DNA from: VGJV01 sp964646415
Lineage (GTDB): Bacteria; Patescibacteriota; Minisyncoccia; UBA6257; 2-01-FULL-56-20
Assembly (NCBI GenBank): GCA_964646415.1
Contig: CAZYEL010000005.1
Span: 1 to 64,000, forward strand
Length of the DNA: 64,000 bases
Reading direction: 5' to 3'
This document shows positions 27,059-35,567 of the stretch, one piece after another (position 1 is the first letter of the stretch; each line of letters begins with the position of its first letter). Under the pieces are notes generated by a model that saw only the letters and a list, made by a program, of their open reading frames with translations, was not told where the DNA came from and ran no database searches. A program made the position numbers and the translations under genes.

Positions 27059-28837
27059 ATGAATTCCGAAACCAAGGTTTGTCAAAACTGCAACAATAAT
27101 TTCACAATCGAATCGGCTGATCGTGAGTTTTACAAGAAAGTGCAGGTGCCTCCGCCCACGTTTTGCCCGGAGTGCAGGTTCACGCGCCGCTTGATTTTAA
27201 GAAATGAGCGCGGCCTTTATAAGAGAAAATGCGATCTTTGCGGGGAGGAGAAGATAGTATCGTTTCCATTCCAAAGCCCGTTTAAAGTTTATTGCAAAGA
27301 ATGTTGGTGGAGCGACAAGTGGGATGCGGGAATATATGGCCGCGAGTATGATTTTTCTAAACCGTTTTTCGAACAGTTTTTTGATTTGGTTAAAGCGGTT
27401 CCTCGTCCGGGGATCGTTCATCAAGGGATGATTGTAGATAGCCCATATACCAACCGAGCGAGCAATCTCAAGAATTGCTATTTGCTTTATGCGAGTAACT
27501 TTGACGAGAATTGTTCTTACGGCGCGTGGTTCAACGATTCGAAAGATTCGATGGACGGTCTGGCGGTTCAAAAATCGGAGCAATGCTATGAGTGCATAGA
27601 TTGCGTTGAGTGCAGCCGGTTATTATATTCGCAGGAATGTATCGCGTGCAGTAACTCGTATTTTTTGCTGAATTGCCGCAATTGCGAGAGCTGTTTCGGA
27701 TGCGTCAATCTGCGGAATAAAAGCTACTGCATATACAACAAGCAGTATTCGAAAGAGGATTACAAACGGGTGCTCGCGCAGTTTAATCTAGGCAGTCGGA
27801 TGATGCGGGACGCCCTCGCCTTACAATTCGGAGCGCAAAAAGGAAAATATATTTTTCCGTCTTTGATTTCGCGGCACAGTCAGAACGTTTCCGGTAATTG
27901 GATCGAAGAATCCAAAAATGTATTCAGGGGGTTTTCCTGCCGGAAGGTGGAAGATGCGAGATATTCTTCCATGCTTGTCGAATCGAAAGACGTGATGGAT
28001 TACTCGTTCTGGGGCCGCGCGACCGAGCTTATTTATGAATCTGTGAATATAGGGTATCAATCTTCGAATATCCGTTTCAGCACAGAAATTTGGGATAATG
28101 CCGCAGACATAACTTATTCTTTTAATTGCCACAGTTCCCATGATCTTTTTGGGTGTGTCGGATTAAGGAAAAAGGATTATTGCATTTTAAACAAGCAGTA
28201 TTCAAAAGAAGACTTTGAGGCAATCTCCAAAAAAATAATCGAACAGATGAAGACGATGCCGTATATCGATGGCAAGGGCAGGAAATATTCGTACGGAGAG
28301 TTTTTCCCCGCGGACTTGCATCTTTTTGCGTACAATGAGACGACCGCGCATGAATATTTTCCGCTGACAAAAGAAGATGCTCTGCGGCAGGGATATGCAT
28401 GGAAGGATGGAGAGGGCCGCAATTATAAAATAACGCTTCCGGCGGATCAAATTCCTGACGGTATAAAAGAGGTGTCCGGTGACATTCTGAAAGAGATTGT
28501 GGGGTGTGCGCACGCCGGAAATTGCAATCACCAGTGCACTACCGCGTTTCGCGTCACTTCGGAGGAGCTTCAATTTTATAAGACTTTCGGAATACCTATC
28601 CCGCAGTTTTGTCCGAATTGTCGGTATTATGAACGCGTGAGCAAAAGGAACCCCTTGAAATTATGGGCAAGAAAATGCGAGTGCGGCGGGGATCGCGCTA
28701 TGCGGGGCGCTTATAAAAATAACTCCGCGCATTCCCACGGAACAGATCCTTGTGCTGTGGTGTTTGAGACAAGCTACGCCCCCGACCGACCGGAAATCGT
28801 GTATTGCGAGAACTGCTACAATGCCGAGGTCGCATAA
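27059..28837 (+). CDS. Cysteine-rich zinc-ribbon / solenoid protein, copy 1 of 7
   Basis: 592 residues, function unknown. N-terminal zinc ribbon CQNC ... FYKKVQVPPPTFCPEC (about 7-45), like the small 'probable zinc-ribbon' family, then a second four-cysteine site (CDLC ... YCKEC, about 58-82). The middle (about 130-380) is a string of short cysteine-rich segments (CYECIDCVEC, CRNCESCFGCVNL) that looks like a beta-solenoid. It contains two copies of the motif C[VL]xLRxKxYCIxNKQYSKEEY. The C-terminus repeats the ribbon (CPNCRYYERV) and ends with CEC, HSHG and YCENC. No signal peptide or membrane helix, so probably cytoplasmic. Start chosen at MNSETK, shared by copies 1, 2 and 4. Confidence 0.8.
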   Translation: MNSETKVCQNCNNNFTIESADREFYKKVQVPPPTFCPECRFTRRLILRNERGLYKRKCDLCGEEKIVSFPFQSPFKVYCKECWWSDKWDAGIYGREYDFSKPFFEQFFDLVKAVPRPGIVHQGMIVDSPYTNRASNLKNCYLLYASNFDENCSYGAWFNDSKDSMDGLAVQKSEQCYECIDCVECSRLLYSQECIACSNSYFLLNCRNCESCFGCVNLRNKSYCIYNKQYSKEDYKRVLAQFNLGSRMMRDALALQFGAQKGKYIFPSLISRHSQNVSGNWIEESKNVFRGFSCRKVEDARYSSMLVESKDVMDYSFWGRATELIYESVNIGYQSSNIRFSTEIWDNAADITYSFNCHSSHDLFGCVGLRKKDYCILNKQYSKEDFEAISKKIIEQMKTMPYIDGKGRKYSYGEFFPADLHLFAYNETTAHEYFPLTKEDALRQGYAWKDGEGRNYKITLPADQIPDGIKEVSGDILKEIVGCAHAGNCNHQCTTAFRVTSEELQFYKTFGIPIPQFCPNCRYYERVSKRNPLKLWARKCECGGDRAMRGAYKNNSAHSHGTDPCAVVFETSYAPDRPEIVYCENCYNAEVA

Positions 28838-28844
28838 ACCCACC

Positions 28845-28881
28845 AAGGTTAAACCTTGGGAACCCCTAAAGGTTTAACCTT
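28845..28881 (+). promoter_or_regulatory. Paired 13-bp palindromes upstream of cysteine-rich copy 2
   Basis: AAGGTTAAACCTT at 28845-28857 and AAGGTTTAACCTT at 28869-28881, start-to-start 24 bases. The second ends 9 bases before the ATG at 28891. The first begins 7 bases after the stop of copy 1. Confidence 0.7.
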
Positions 28882-28890
28882 AACGAATCC

Positions 28891-30585
28891 ATGAATTCCG
28901 AAACAAGAAAATGTAAAAGTTGCAGCTCAGAATTTGTTATCGAACCAGATGACTTCGCGTTCTACGAAGCCGTCCACGTCCCGCCGCCGACGTGGTGCCC
29001 GCAATGCCGACTTGTGCGGCGACTTTCGTGGCAGGGGTACCGGATGCTTTATAAACGGAAGTGTGACTTTACGGGGGAAATGATGCTCACTACGCATCAC
29101 CCTGATGCCCCACACAAAATGTATCGGCAGGATGTGTGGTGGTCGGATAAATGGGACCCCAAGAGCTACGGACGCGATTATGATTTTTCGAAGTCGTTCT
29201 TTGAACAATTCCGGGAGCTTTTCAAAGTAGTGCCGCTCCCGAACTTATATACGGTATATTCAGCGATGACGAACAGCGACTACTGCAATGCTGCCTCCGG
29301 TCTCAAAAATTGCTACTTGTGTTTTCGCATCACTAGTGGTGAAGACAGCGCTTATTTGAACAAGGTCGTGGACGCAAAAAACTCACTCGATTCTTCTTTT
29401 ATAAATCAAGTGGAACTTTGTTATGGCTCGGTTCGCCTCAATAAATGTTATGGGGTTTTCTTCTCGCAGGATTGTGACAATTGCCACAACGTCTGGTTCT
29501 CGAAGGACCTCACGGGATGCTCGGATTGCATCGGATGTATCAATCTCCGAAGCAAGCAGTACTGCATTTTCAATGAACAACATACGAAAGAAGAGTATGA
29601 AAAGTTTCGAGGCGAGCTTGATATTGGTTCGCCGGAGCATCTTGCGGAGTTCAGAGCGAAGGCGGAAGTGTTCTTTGCAAAGCATCCGCGGAGGAATTTC
29701 CATGGGCTGAAAAACACCGATGTTTCCGGCGATTACATTTTTAATTCCAAAAATGTCAAAGACTCATATATGCTCGGGAATGGAGAAAATCTTCGATATT
29801 GTTATCTCTTGAAAAATGGGCCTGCGCGGAATTCCTACGATTGGTCTATTTTCGGTGATAATGGCGAATGGATTTACGATTCCGTATGGGTGGGGCTTAC
29901 CGCATCACACAATAAATTTTCTGCTTGGAACTACGGTTCCCGCGATATTGAGTACTGCTTTGGGTGTATGAATTCGGGAAATCTCTTCGGGTGCGTGGGT
30001 TTGCGAGGCGGAACGGAGTATTGCGTGTTGAACAAGCAACACACGAAGAGCGAGTATGCGGAGCTTGTGACGCGCATCAAAAAGCAGATGCTTGAGGTTC
30101 CATATCGCGACCGGCTCGGGCGCGAATATCGTTATGGAGAAATGTTGCCGGCGGAGATGAGCCCTTGGCTTTATAACGAGTCCACGGCCCATGAATGGTT
30201 CCCGAAAAAGAAAGAAGAGGCGCTCGCCGAGGGTTTCTTGTGGCGCGACCCGGATGTGCGGGAATACCGCGAGGCGACCGTGCAGCTTCCCGAACATATA
30301 AAGGACATTCCCGACAGTATTACGAAGGAAATCCTGAAATGCGGCGCATGCGGAAAAAACTACCAGATTATTCCGATGGAGCTCCAGTTTCTCCGCCGTT
30401 TCGGCTTGCCTGTGCCGCGCGAGTGCCCGCTTTGCCGTGACCGGGCGCGGATACAACAGCTTAATCCGATGGATATCTATAACCGTACTTGCGCAAAGTG
30501 TGGCAAGGCTATCCAAACTTCGTATGCCCCTAACCGACTCGAAATTATATACTGTGAACAATGCTATCAGAAAGAAGTTATATAA
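28891..30585 (+). CDS. Cysteine-rich zinc-ribbon / solenoid protein, copy 2 of 7
   Basis: 564 residues, the shortest copy. N-terminal ribbon CKSC ... FYEAVHVPPPTWCPQC is intact. The second zinc site is lost: CDFTG and MYRQDVWWSDKWD replace the CxxC pairs. The solenoid is present, with CIGCINLRSKQYCIFNEQHTKEEY and a second copy in which the motif reads CVGLRGGTEYCVLNKQHTKSEY. The C-terminal domain is simplified: CGACGKNY ... CPLCRDRARI, then CAKCGKAIQTSYAPNRLEIIYCEQCY without the HxHG loop. This copy may therefore have a different metal load or partner. It follows copy 1 directly and copy 3 starts 6 bases after its stop. Confidence 0.78.
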   Translation: MNSETRKCKSCSSEFVIEPDDFAFYEAVHVPPPTWCPQCRLVRRLSWQGYRMLYKRKCDFTGEMMLTTHHPDAPHKMYRQDVWWSDKWDPKSYGRDYDFSKSFFEQFRELFKVVPLPNLYTVYSAMTNSDYCNAASGLKNCYLCFRITSGEDSAYLNKVVDAKNSLDSSFINQVELCYGSVRLNKCYGVFFSQDCDNCHNVWFSKDLTGCSDCIGCINLRSKQYCIFNEQHTKEEYEKFRGELDIGSPEHLAEFRAKAEVFFAKHPRRNFHGLKNTDVSGDYIFNSKNVKDSYMLGNGENLRYCYLLKNGPARNSYDWSIFGDNGEWIYDSVWVGLTASHNKFSAWNYGSRDIEYCFGCMNSGNLFGCVGLRGGTEYCVLNKQHTKSEYAELVTRIKKQMLEVPYRDRLGREYRYGEMLPAEMSPWLYNESTAHEWFPKKKEEALAEGFLWRDPDVREYREATVQLPEHIKDIPDSITKEILKCGACGKNYQIIPMELQFLRRFGLPVPRECPLCRDRARIQQLNPMDIYNRTCAKCGKAIQTSYAPNRLEIIYCEQCYQKEVI

Positions 30586-30591
30586 CGACCG

Positions 30592-32346
30592 ATGTTGATT
30601 GAAACAAGAAGTTGCCAGAATTGTAAAAACCAGTTTGTCATCGAGCCGGAAGATTTTGATTTTTACAAAAAGATGTGTGTGCCGCCGCCGACATTCTGTC
30701 CCGACTGCCGGGCTCAACGGCGGATGCTGTGGCGCAACGAACGTACCTACTACAAGAGGCCTTGTAACGCACCCGGGCACAGTGAGGGCGTCATCAGTAT
30801 CATTGCACCCGAATCGCCCTTCGTCATTTTCGATCAACAATATTGGTGGAGTGATAGTTGGGATCCGCTTGATGCTGGTCGCGACCTCGATTTTTCAAAA
30901 CCGTTTTTTAAACAGTATCGCGAGCTTTTGGAACGAGTGCCAATCATAGCGCTTTCGAACACAAACTCGGTGAATAGCGATTACTGCAGTTCTGCAGCAT
31001 GGAACAAAGATTGCTATCTAATTAGCGGCGGAGGGTGGGATGAGCGAGTATCTTATGCAAATCGCGCCGTCAAGGTGAAGGATTCGCTTGATGTCTACAT
31101 CGTCGATAACAGCGAACTTTGTTACGACTGCTCATACTGCACAAAGTGTTACCGACTTCTCATGAGCCGTAACTGTGAGGCATGCAGCGAATCCGCTTTC
31201 CTTTACAATTGCCGAAATTGTTCAAGCTGTTTTGGCTGTGCGAATTTGCGAAGTAAGCAGTATTGCTTCTTCAATGAACAACTGACGAAAGAAGAGTACG
31301 AAAGGCGCGTACGCAGTGCCGACATTGGTAGTTTCCGTGCTTTGCAGGGCGTTGCACGACGGTTTCACAATTGCGTGTATTTGAAAGCTATCCACAAGTA
31401 CGCGGATATTATGAATTGTACCAACGCGACTGGCGACCATATTCGTAACGCGCGGAACTGTCGCGACTGTTTTGATATTGGCGGTGACGACACTGAACAC
31501 TGCCGTTTTGTGAACTGGAGCGGTTTCAAGACGAAGGACCTCTACGATACTGGCCCGGGTGCCGGATGGAACTCCGAAATGCTTTACGAGGGGCTTGACC
31601 TAAACGACTCATCCCGGCTTGTTGGTTGTGTGACGAACTATAACTGTCAGGATATGTGGTACTGCGTTAATTGCCACAATTCGAGCGACTGCTTTGGTTG
31701 TTACGGGCTTCGCAGTAAACAGCACTGTATTCTGAATAAGCAGTATTCGGAGGAGGAGTATAAGGCGCTACTCTCGAGTGCCAAAGAGCATATGGAAAAG
31801 ATGCCTTACATTGATGCACAAGGGAGGAGGTATGGTCTCGGCGAGTTTTTCCCACCGGAGATACAGCCATTCGCGTACAACGAAACAATAGCGCAAGAGT
31901 ACTTTCCACTGACAAAAGAAGTGGCAACAAGGCAGGGGCATCGGTGGCGCGAGCAAGACGCCCGTCACTATACGGTTACGCTGCATGCAAGAGACGTTCC
32001 AGACCATATCAAAGACGTTTCCGATGATATTCTAAGAGAAATCATAGAGTGTGAACATGCCGGGGCATGTTTGGAACAATGCACGACAGCGTTCAAAATC
32101 ATCCCTGGAGAATTGCAGCTCTATCGGCGACTAGGCATTCCATTACCCCATCTTTGTCCAAACTGTCGGCACTACCAACGCCTTGCACAGCGCAACTCTT
32201 TGAAACTTTGGCACCGTCAATGCATGTGTAATAAAAGCCATCGAGAACACTCCGGGCAGTGCCTAAACGAGTTTGAGACGAGTTATGCACCGGAGCGTCC
32301 GGAAATCGTTTATTGCGAGCAGTGTTACCAACAGGAAATTTCATAA
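30592..32346 (+). CDS. Cysteine-rich zinc-ribbon / solenoid protein, copy 3 of 7
   Basis: 584 residues. Starts MLIETRSC rather than MNSET. N-terminal ribbon CQNC ... FYKKMCVPPPTFCPDC intact. The second zinc site is lost (CNAPGHSEG ... IFDQQYWWSDSWD). Solenoid segments include CYDCSYCTKC, CRNCSSCFGCANL and the two YC[FI]xN..(L/Y)(T/S)(K/E)EEY motifs. C-terminal ribbon LCPNCRHYQRL is followed by CMCNKSHREHSG and YCEQCYQQEI. It lies 6 bases after copy 2 and has no palindrome pair, so it is probably cotranscribed with copies 1-2. Confidence 0.78.
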   Translation: MLIETRSCQNCKNQFVIEPEDFDFYKKMCVPPPTFCPDCRAQRRMLWRNERTYYKRPCNAPGHSEGVISIIAPESPFVIFDQQYWWSDSWDPLDAGRDLDFSKPFFKQYRELLERVPIIALSNTNSVNSDYCSSAAWNKDCYLISGGGWDERVSYANRAVKVKDSLDVYIVDNSELCYDCSYCTKCYRLLMSRNCEACSESAFLYNCRNCSSCFGCANLRSKQYCFFNEQLTKEEYERRVRSADIGSFRALQGVARRFHNCVYLKAIHKYADIMNCTNATGDHIRNARNCRDCFDIGGDDTEHCRFVNWSGFKTKDLYDTGPGAGWNSEMLYEGLDLNDSSRLVGCVTNYNCQDMWYCVNCHNSSDCFGCYGLRSKQHCILNKQYSEEEYKALLSSAKEHMEKMPYIDAQGRRYGLGEFFPPEIQPFAYNETIAQEYFPLTKEVATRQGHRWREQDARHYTVTLHARDVPDHIKDVSDDILREIIECEHAGACLEQCTTAFKIIPGELQLYRRLGIPLPHLCPNCRHYQRLAQRNSLKLWHRQCMCNKSHREHSGQCLNEFETSYAPERPEIVYCEQCYQQEIS

Positions 32347-32372
32347 CCGATGCCAATATACCAATGGATACT

Positions 32373-32392
32373 CCTGCCTACCGGCAGGCAGG
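32373..32392. repeat. 20-bp REP-like palindrome, copy A
   Basis: CCTGCCTACCGGCAGGCAGG, near-palindromic. The identical 20 bases occur in the opposite orientation at 51931-51950. Confidence 0.7.
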
Positions 32393-32421
32393 AATTATGC
32401 GAATAAGGAAAACATTAGTAT

Positions 32422-32476
32422 TATTAGCATGAATTCTCCGCCAGGCGGATCCGCCTTCGGAGGAGTATATTAGCAT
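32422..32476. repeat. REP-like GC-rich palindrome flanked by 9-bp direct repeats
   Basis: A 37-base segment (32431-32467) built around CTCCGCC ... GGCGGATCCGCC ... GGAG lies between two copies of TATTAGCAT (32422-32430 and 32468-32476), which look like a target duplication. A close relative of the palindrome lies inside aspS at 49269-49303. Confidence 0.6.
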
Positions 32477-32488
32477 CGCGTACTACTC

Positions 32489-33499
32489 ATGAGTGAATTA
32501 AGACAAGACCTTGTTTCCGGTGACTGGATTATCACAGCGCCCGGGCGCGCCCGGCGTTTGCACGATATGTTGCCCCCGAAGCGTCGGCGTTTGCCGACCT
32601 CAAAATCGAAGTGCCCTTTTGAAGATTTGCGGGCGTCGGGGAATTGGCCGCCGCGATTCCAATATCCGGCGAAAGGCCCGTGGAAAATAGCGGTGATACG
32701 GAACAAATACCCCGCGCTCCGCCGCGATGAGCGTTGCGCGATGGAAATGCGTCAAGGCCCTTATGCCTATATGGAAGGAATTGGGCATCACGATGTGGTT
32801 ATTACCAAAGACCACGCGAAGGACTTTGCGTCTCTTTCTTCTGCGGAGGCAGTCACGCTGCTTCGCATGGTTCAGCAGATGCATCGCCGATTCAGGGACG
32901 ACGGATGTTCCCGTTACGTTTCCACATTCGCGAATTGGGGACCCTCGGCAGGTGCGTCGTTGTATCACCCCCACTATCAACTGCTCGCGTTGCCTATTGT
33001 TCCCCCCGACGTAGCGCATTCTCTCGAAGGATCAAGAGTCCATTTCGCGAAGCACCGCTCATGTGTTCACTGCGATATGTTGAGATTCGAGCGGGAAGCG
33101 GGCACCCGCATTATTGAAGCGACGCCGCAGGCAATCGCGGCGGCGCCGTTCGTTTCCCGCCAGCCTTTTGAGGTGAGAATATATCCGAAGCGGCATGCAT
33201 CCCGTTTTGAAGATGCGCCCTTGCGTGACATCCGGGAAGTTGCGGGATTGCTGCAGTTGGCCCTCCGCCGCATCAAGAAATTCCTGAATGACCCCGATTA
33301 CAATTTCTTTATCCACACGGCGCCGCTTCATAAGGGGCGTGAATTTGAGCACTATCACTGGCACGTCGAGGTATTTCCGAAGATTTCCATCCTCGCCGGT
33401 TTTGAACTGGGTACGGGCGTGGATATCAACGTGGTGGCCCCCGAGGAAGCAGCAGCGGTACTCAAAGGGAAAGGCAAAGTTGCAGGCACCGATGTATAG
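32489..33499 (+). CDS. galT: Galactose-1-phosphate uridylyltransferase-like protein (HIT superfamily)
   Basis: 336 residues. Starts with the GalT-like LRQDLVSGDWIITAPGRARR. The catalytic HPHYQ is at about 159-163 (the second His takes the uridylyl group), a possible zinc pair CVHC is near 192, and HYHWHVEVFP is near 287. Family members swap UMP between UDP-sugars and sugar-1-phosphates; relatives in other lineages work with other nucleotides, so the exact sugar is uncertain. ADP-glucose-type phosphorylases are an alternative. Its last codons overlap the start of a small membrane protein. Confidence 0.8.
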   Translation: MSELRQDLVSGDWIITAPGRARRLHDMLPPKRRRLPTSKSKCPFEDLRASGNWPPRFQYPAKGPWKIAVIRNKYPALRRDERCAMEMRQGPYAYMEGIGHHDVVITKDHAKDFASLSSAEAVTLLRMVQQMHRRFRDDGCSRYVSTFANWGPSAGASLYHPHYQLLALPIVPPDVAHSLEGSRVHFAKHRSCVHCDMLRFEREAGTRIIEATPQAIAAAPFVSRQPFEVRIYPKRHASRFEDAPLRDIREVAGLLQLALRRIKKFLNDPDYNFFIHTAPLHKGREFEHYHWHVEVFPKISILAGFELGTGVDINVVAPEEAAAVLKGKGKVAGTDV

Positions 33500-33833
33500 A
33501 CTGTTGCTACAGCATAAAGTTCCCGTTGCGCTGCTCGGTGCGTCCGTCGTTCTTCCGATAGCGGGGATGGTGTGGGCATATTTTGCGCTGCGCGGTATCA
33601 ACCAGCCGCTTATCGTCCACTTTACGGAACACACTGGTATTACCGAAGTTGGCACCCTTTCTTACGTTCTCTTTCTCGGAGCATTTTGGGCATTTGCGTC
33701 CTTCGTAAATATTGCGATAGGGATTCCGTTACTTAAAAGAGATGCTTTTTTAGGGTATTTCCTTACCGGAGCGAGTTTTTGCTTGAGCATCTTGATTTTT
33801 ATATGGTTTGCGGCTATCATACATGTCAACTAA
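33492..33833 (+). CDS. Small membrane protein, unknown function
   Basis: 113 residues with three clear hydrophobic segments (VALLGASVVLPIAGMVWAYFAL, YVLFLGAFWAFASFVNIAIGI, YFLTGASFCLSILIFIWFAAI). Starts at ATG 33492, overlapping the end of the galT-like gene by 8 bases, so it is probably coupled to it. I recognise no family. Confidence 0.55.
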   Translation: MYRLLLQHKVPVALLGASVVLPIAGMVWAYFALRGINQPLIVHFTEHTGITEVGTLSYVLFLGAFWAFASFVNIAIGIPLLKRDAFLGYFLTGASFCLSILIFIWFAAIIHVN

Positions 33834-33837
33834 ACAA

Positions 33838-33902
33838 TAGTGCTAAGTGAGAAGTGATAAGTGAAAAGCCACTTACCACTTACCACTTACCACTTACTCA
33901 CT
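33838..33902. repeat. Self-complementary repeat spacer before rplU
   Basis: Variants of AAGTGA(G/T)AAGTG are followed by four copies of CACTTAC, their inverse, so the spacer can fold into a long hairpin ending 3 bases before rplU. The words are of the degenerate kind seen in other gaps. Confidence 0.6.
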
Positions 33903-34214
33903 ATGTCTAAATTCGCAATTATCGAAACCGGAGGCAAGCAATACAAAGTTGCCGCCGGGGACAAAGTAAAGGTAGAGAAGCTTGACGCGGAAGCGGGGAG
34001 CGCTTTTTCCTTTGATAAGGTGCTTCTCACCGCAGAGGGAGAAAAAGTGACGCTCGGCGCGCCGTATATCTCCGGCGTGAAGGTGGAGGGAAAGGTGCTC
34101 CGCCAGGCGCGCGACCGCAAGAAAATCATCTTTAAGTATCACGCGAAGACGCGGCAGAAAAAGAAGAAGGGCCATCGGCAGCCGTTTACGGAAGTCGAAA
34201 TAGTGAAAGTCTAG
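33903..34214 (+). CDS. rplU: 50S ribosomal protein L21
   Basis: 103 residues beginning MSKFAIIETGGKQYKVAAGD, the L21 signature, and ending with the basic RKKIIFKYHAKTRQKKKKGHRQPFTEV motif that contacts 23S rRNA. rpmA (L27), its usual neighbour, is not adjacent. A GC-rich hairpin (CGGCG ... CGCCG, with TCGC/GCGA inside) at about 34228-34256 follows the stop but has no T run. Confidence 0.96.
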   Translation: MSKFAIIETGGKQYKVAAGDKVKVEKLDAEAGSAFSFDKVLLTAEGEKVTLGAPYISGVKVEGKVLRQARDRKKIIFKYHAKTRQKKKKGHRQPFTEVEIVKV

Positions 34215-34279
34215 CCACAAAAGAAACCGGCGGCCTCGCTTGTGCGAAGTCGCCGTGATGTTGCGCCTCCGGGCGGATG

Positions 34280-34684
34280 TTACAGCGCCGTAAAGACTTT
34301 CTTGAATCCCTGACGCTTCAATCTTGGTATGATGTCATCGTTGAGATCCTTGAGTGCAGAGCTGATCGCTTTCCCGTAGTTTTCTGAATCAGGATCGTTT
34401 CCCGCCTCAAAGACCTCCTCTCCGTCAATCTCGCGCGTACAGTAAATGTGCGGAGTGCAGATGCCTTTCTTCAGGTCGAAGGCAATCAAGGTGACTTCGC
34501 AATCGTCAACGTTCCCATCCTCGCTTTTATCCGCGAAGACCGGAAGGCAAATTACATGCCCAACCATCGGGAGGGTGGGAATAGAGATATTAGTTTTGAA
34601 GAACCCCGTGACGCTTCTGGAGCATGACGGACTATCGGCGGAAGGGAATCTCGCCTCGTATGTAAGGGACAGTATAGCTTTCAT
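34280..34684 (-). CDS. Protein of unknown function under a SAM-I riboswitch
   Basis: 134 residues from ATG 34684, which has a good AGGA eight bases upstream; an in-frame ATG at 34705 is the alternative. Predicted soluble and acidic in the middle (DKSEDGNVDDCEVT), with a basic end (RLKRQGFKKVF). I recognise no family. Four cysteines are scattered, not in CxxC pairs. The gene is the only one behind a complete sigma-70 promoter, SAM-I aptamer and terminator, so it is probably switched off when S-adenosylmethionine is abundant. A role in methionine/SAM supply, uptake or methylation is therefore the working guess, with no support from the protein itself. Confidence 0.7.
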   Translation of the reverse strand: MKAILSLTYEARFPSADSPSCSRSVTGFFKTNISIPTLPMVGHVICLPVFADKSEDGNVDDCEVTLIAFDLKKGICTPHIYCTREIDGEEVFEAGNDPDSENYGKAISSALKDLNDDIIPRLKRQGFKKVFTAL

Positions 34685-34720
34685 AATAACTTTCCTTTCT
34701 TTCATTTTGAATACCTTTCA

Positions 34721-34760
34721 AAGAACAAAAACAACCGCCACACGCGGTTGATTTGTTCTT
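34721..34760 (-). terminator. Riboswitch-controlled intrinsic terminator
   Basis: On the minus strand CAACCGC (34750-34744) and GCGGTTG (34738-34732) enclose a 5-base loop and are followed by TTTTT. Flanking AAAGAACAAA and TTTGTTCTTT extend the stem. It sits between the SAM-I aptamer and the gene start, as expected for a transcriptional off-switch. Confidence 0.88.
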
Positions 34761-34762
34761 TA

Positions 34763-34866
34763 GACATCTCTCCCCGTGAAGGGCAGGTTCGCACGTTACC
34801 TACAAGGCACGTTGCGGGCGGAGCATTGGGCCAGTCCCTTAGCATCTCCGCGCTCTTGATGTGTAT
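34763..34866 (-). promoter_or_regulatory. SAM-I (S-box) riboswitch aptamer
   Basis: Read on the minus strand. P1 pairs ACATC with GATGT. The kink-turn side begins ATCAAGAG, P2 pairs GCGGAG with CTCCGC and contains the diagnostic GGGACTGGCCC. P3 is framed by CGCAAC and GTGCGAA (compensated versions of GGCAACC and GGTGCCAA), and P4 is CCTGCCC/GGGG followed by AGAGATGT. These match the S-box consensus in order and spacing. The extra AUGCUA in P2 is unusual. Confidence 0.9.
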
Positions 34867-34880
34867 TCGGTTGTACGGAA

Positions 34881-34909
34881 ATAATAACAAACCCTAAAAC
34901 GAGTGTCAA
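34881..34909 (-). promoter_or_regulatory. Sigma-70 promoter of the riboswitch transcript
   Basis: Perfect TTGACA (34909-34904), 17-base spacer, TATTAT (34886-34881). The expected start near 34874 is about 8 bases before the aptamer P1. It lies just after the stop codon of the C39-like gene. Confidence 0.85.
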
Positions 34910-34910
34910 C

Positions 34911-35528
34911 TTATTTTCTCTTTACTTCCCACACGCGGCCAAAGCGAGTCCATCTTTTCAAAATTTCTGCTTTCGGAAGCCGCATGAAGTAGCGGTTCCC
35001 TTCAAAAAGCTTTGTGTACTCAATGCCCGCTGCTTTATGTGTATCGCAAATATAAAAATTATCAGTATCGTATCCGTAGACGAACATTATATGGTCAAGC
35101 AGTCCGCCGAAGCCCAGCGCAATATCGATTCCGACGGTATCCCCCGAGTCCACAATTTTCTCGACGTTGTCTATTGCTGCTGCGCCATTCTTCCCGTTGG
35201 GCGTGAGAATCGCCCGCGCAAATTGATTGAAGCTGTTAATTTCCCTTCCATTAATTGAAAGTGTGAGATTTTTTGAGGCGAGTAATTTTGGAATATGAAT
35301 AAATTGGGCTTGTGTCCACGCGAGCCAGGATGGGACAGATAAGCCAAAAATTCCTTTCCGTTCGATTTCTTGGGGATTATTCTTTTGCGGGCTGAATTCC
35401 GATGGATAAAAGTAATGTAGCGCATAGTATAAGAAATCCCGGCCGCAGCGGTTCTTTATATATTCACCGTTCTTTTCCTCTCGTTCGACAAAGCCGAATT
35501 CTTCGATGTTTACAGGGAGAGTTTTCAT
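34911..35528 (-). CDS. C39-like (papain-fold) cysteine peptidase-like protein
   Basis: 205 residues. The N-terminal third has NRCGRDFLYYALHYF, the place of the catalytic cysteine and its helix in C39-type peptidases. The last third has LLDHIMFVYGYDTDNFYICDTH, fitting the catalytic histidine and the following Asp/Asn strand. No signal peptide or membrane helix, so it is cytoplasmic or exported by another route. C39 enzymes trim leader peptides or other small peptides; no substrate gene is evident nearby. Preceded on the same strand by the double D-Ala-D-Ala ligase region only in the convergent sense, so it is probably a separate unit. Confidence 0.6.
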   Translation of the reverse strand: MKTLPVNIEEFGFVEREEKNGEYIKNRCGRDFLYYALHYFYPSEFSPQKNNPQEIERKGIFGLSVPSWLAWTQAQFIHIPKLLASKNLTLSINGREINSFNQFARAILTPNGKNGAAAIDNVEKIVDSGDTVGIDIALGFGGLLDHIMFVYGYDTDNFYICDTHKAAGIEYTKLFEGNRYFMRLPKAEILKRWTRFGRVWEVKRK

Positions 35529-35567
35529 ACGGGTTAAAATAGCATAATCAGTGGCATGCTTTTTGCT

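Noticed and set aside
34702..34890. 62-codon minus-strand ORF upstream of the riboswitch-controlled gene
   Set aside because: It runs exactly through the SAM-I aptamer and terminator; its codons follow the RNA structure, not a protein family.
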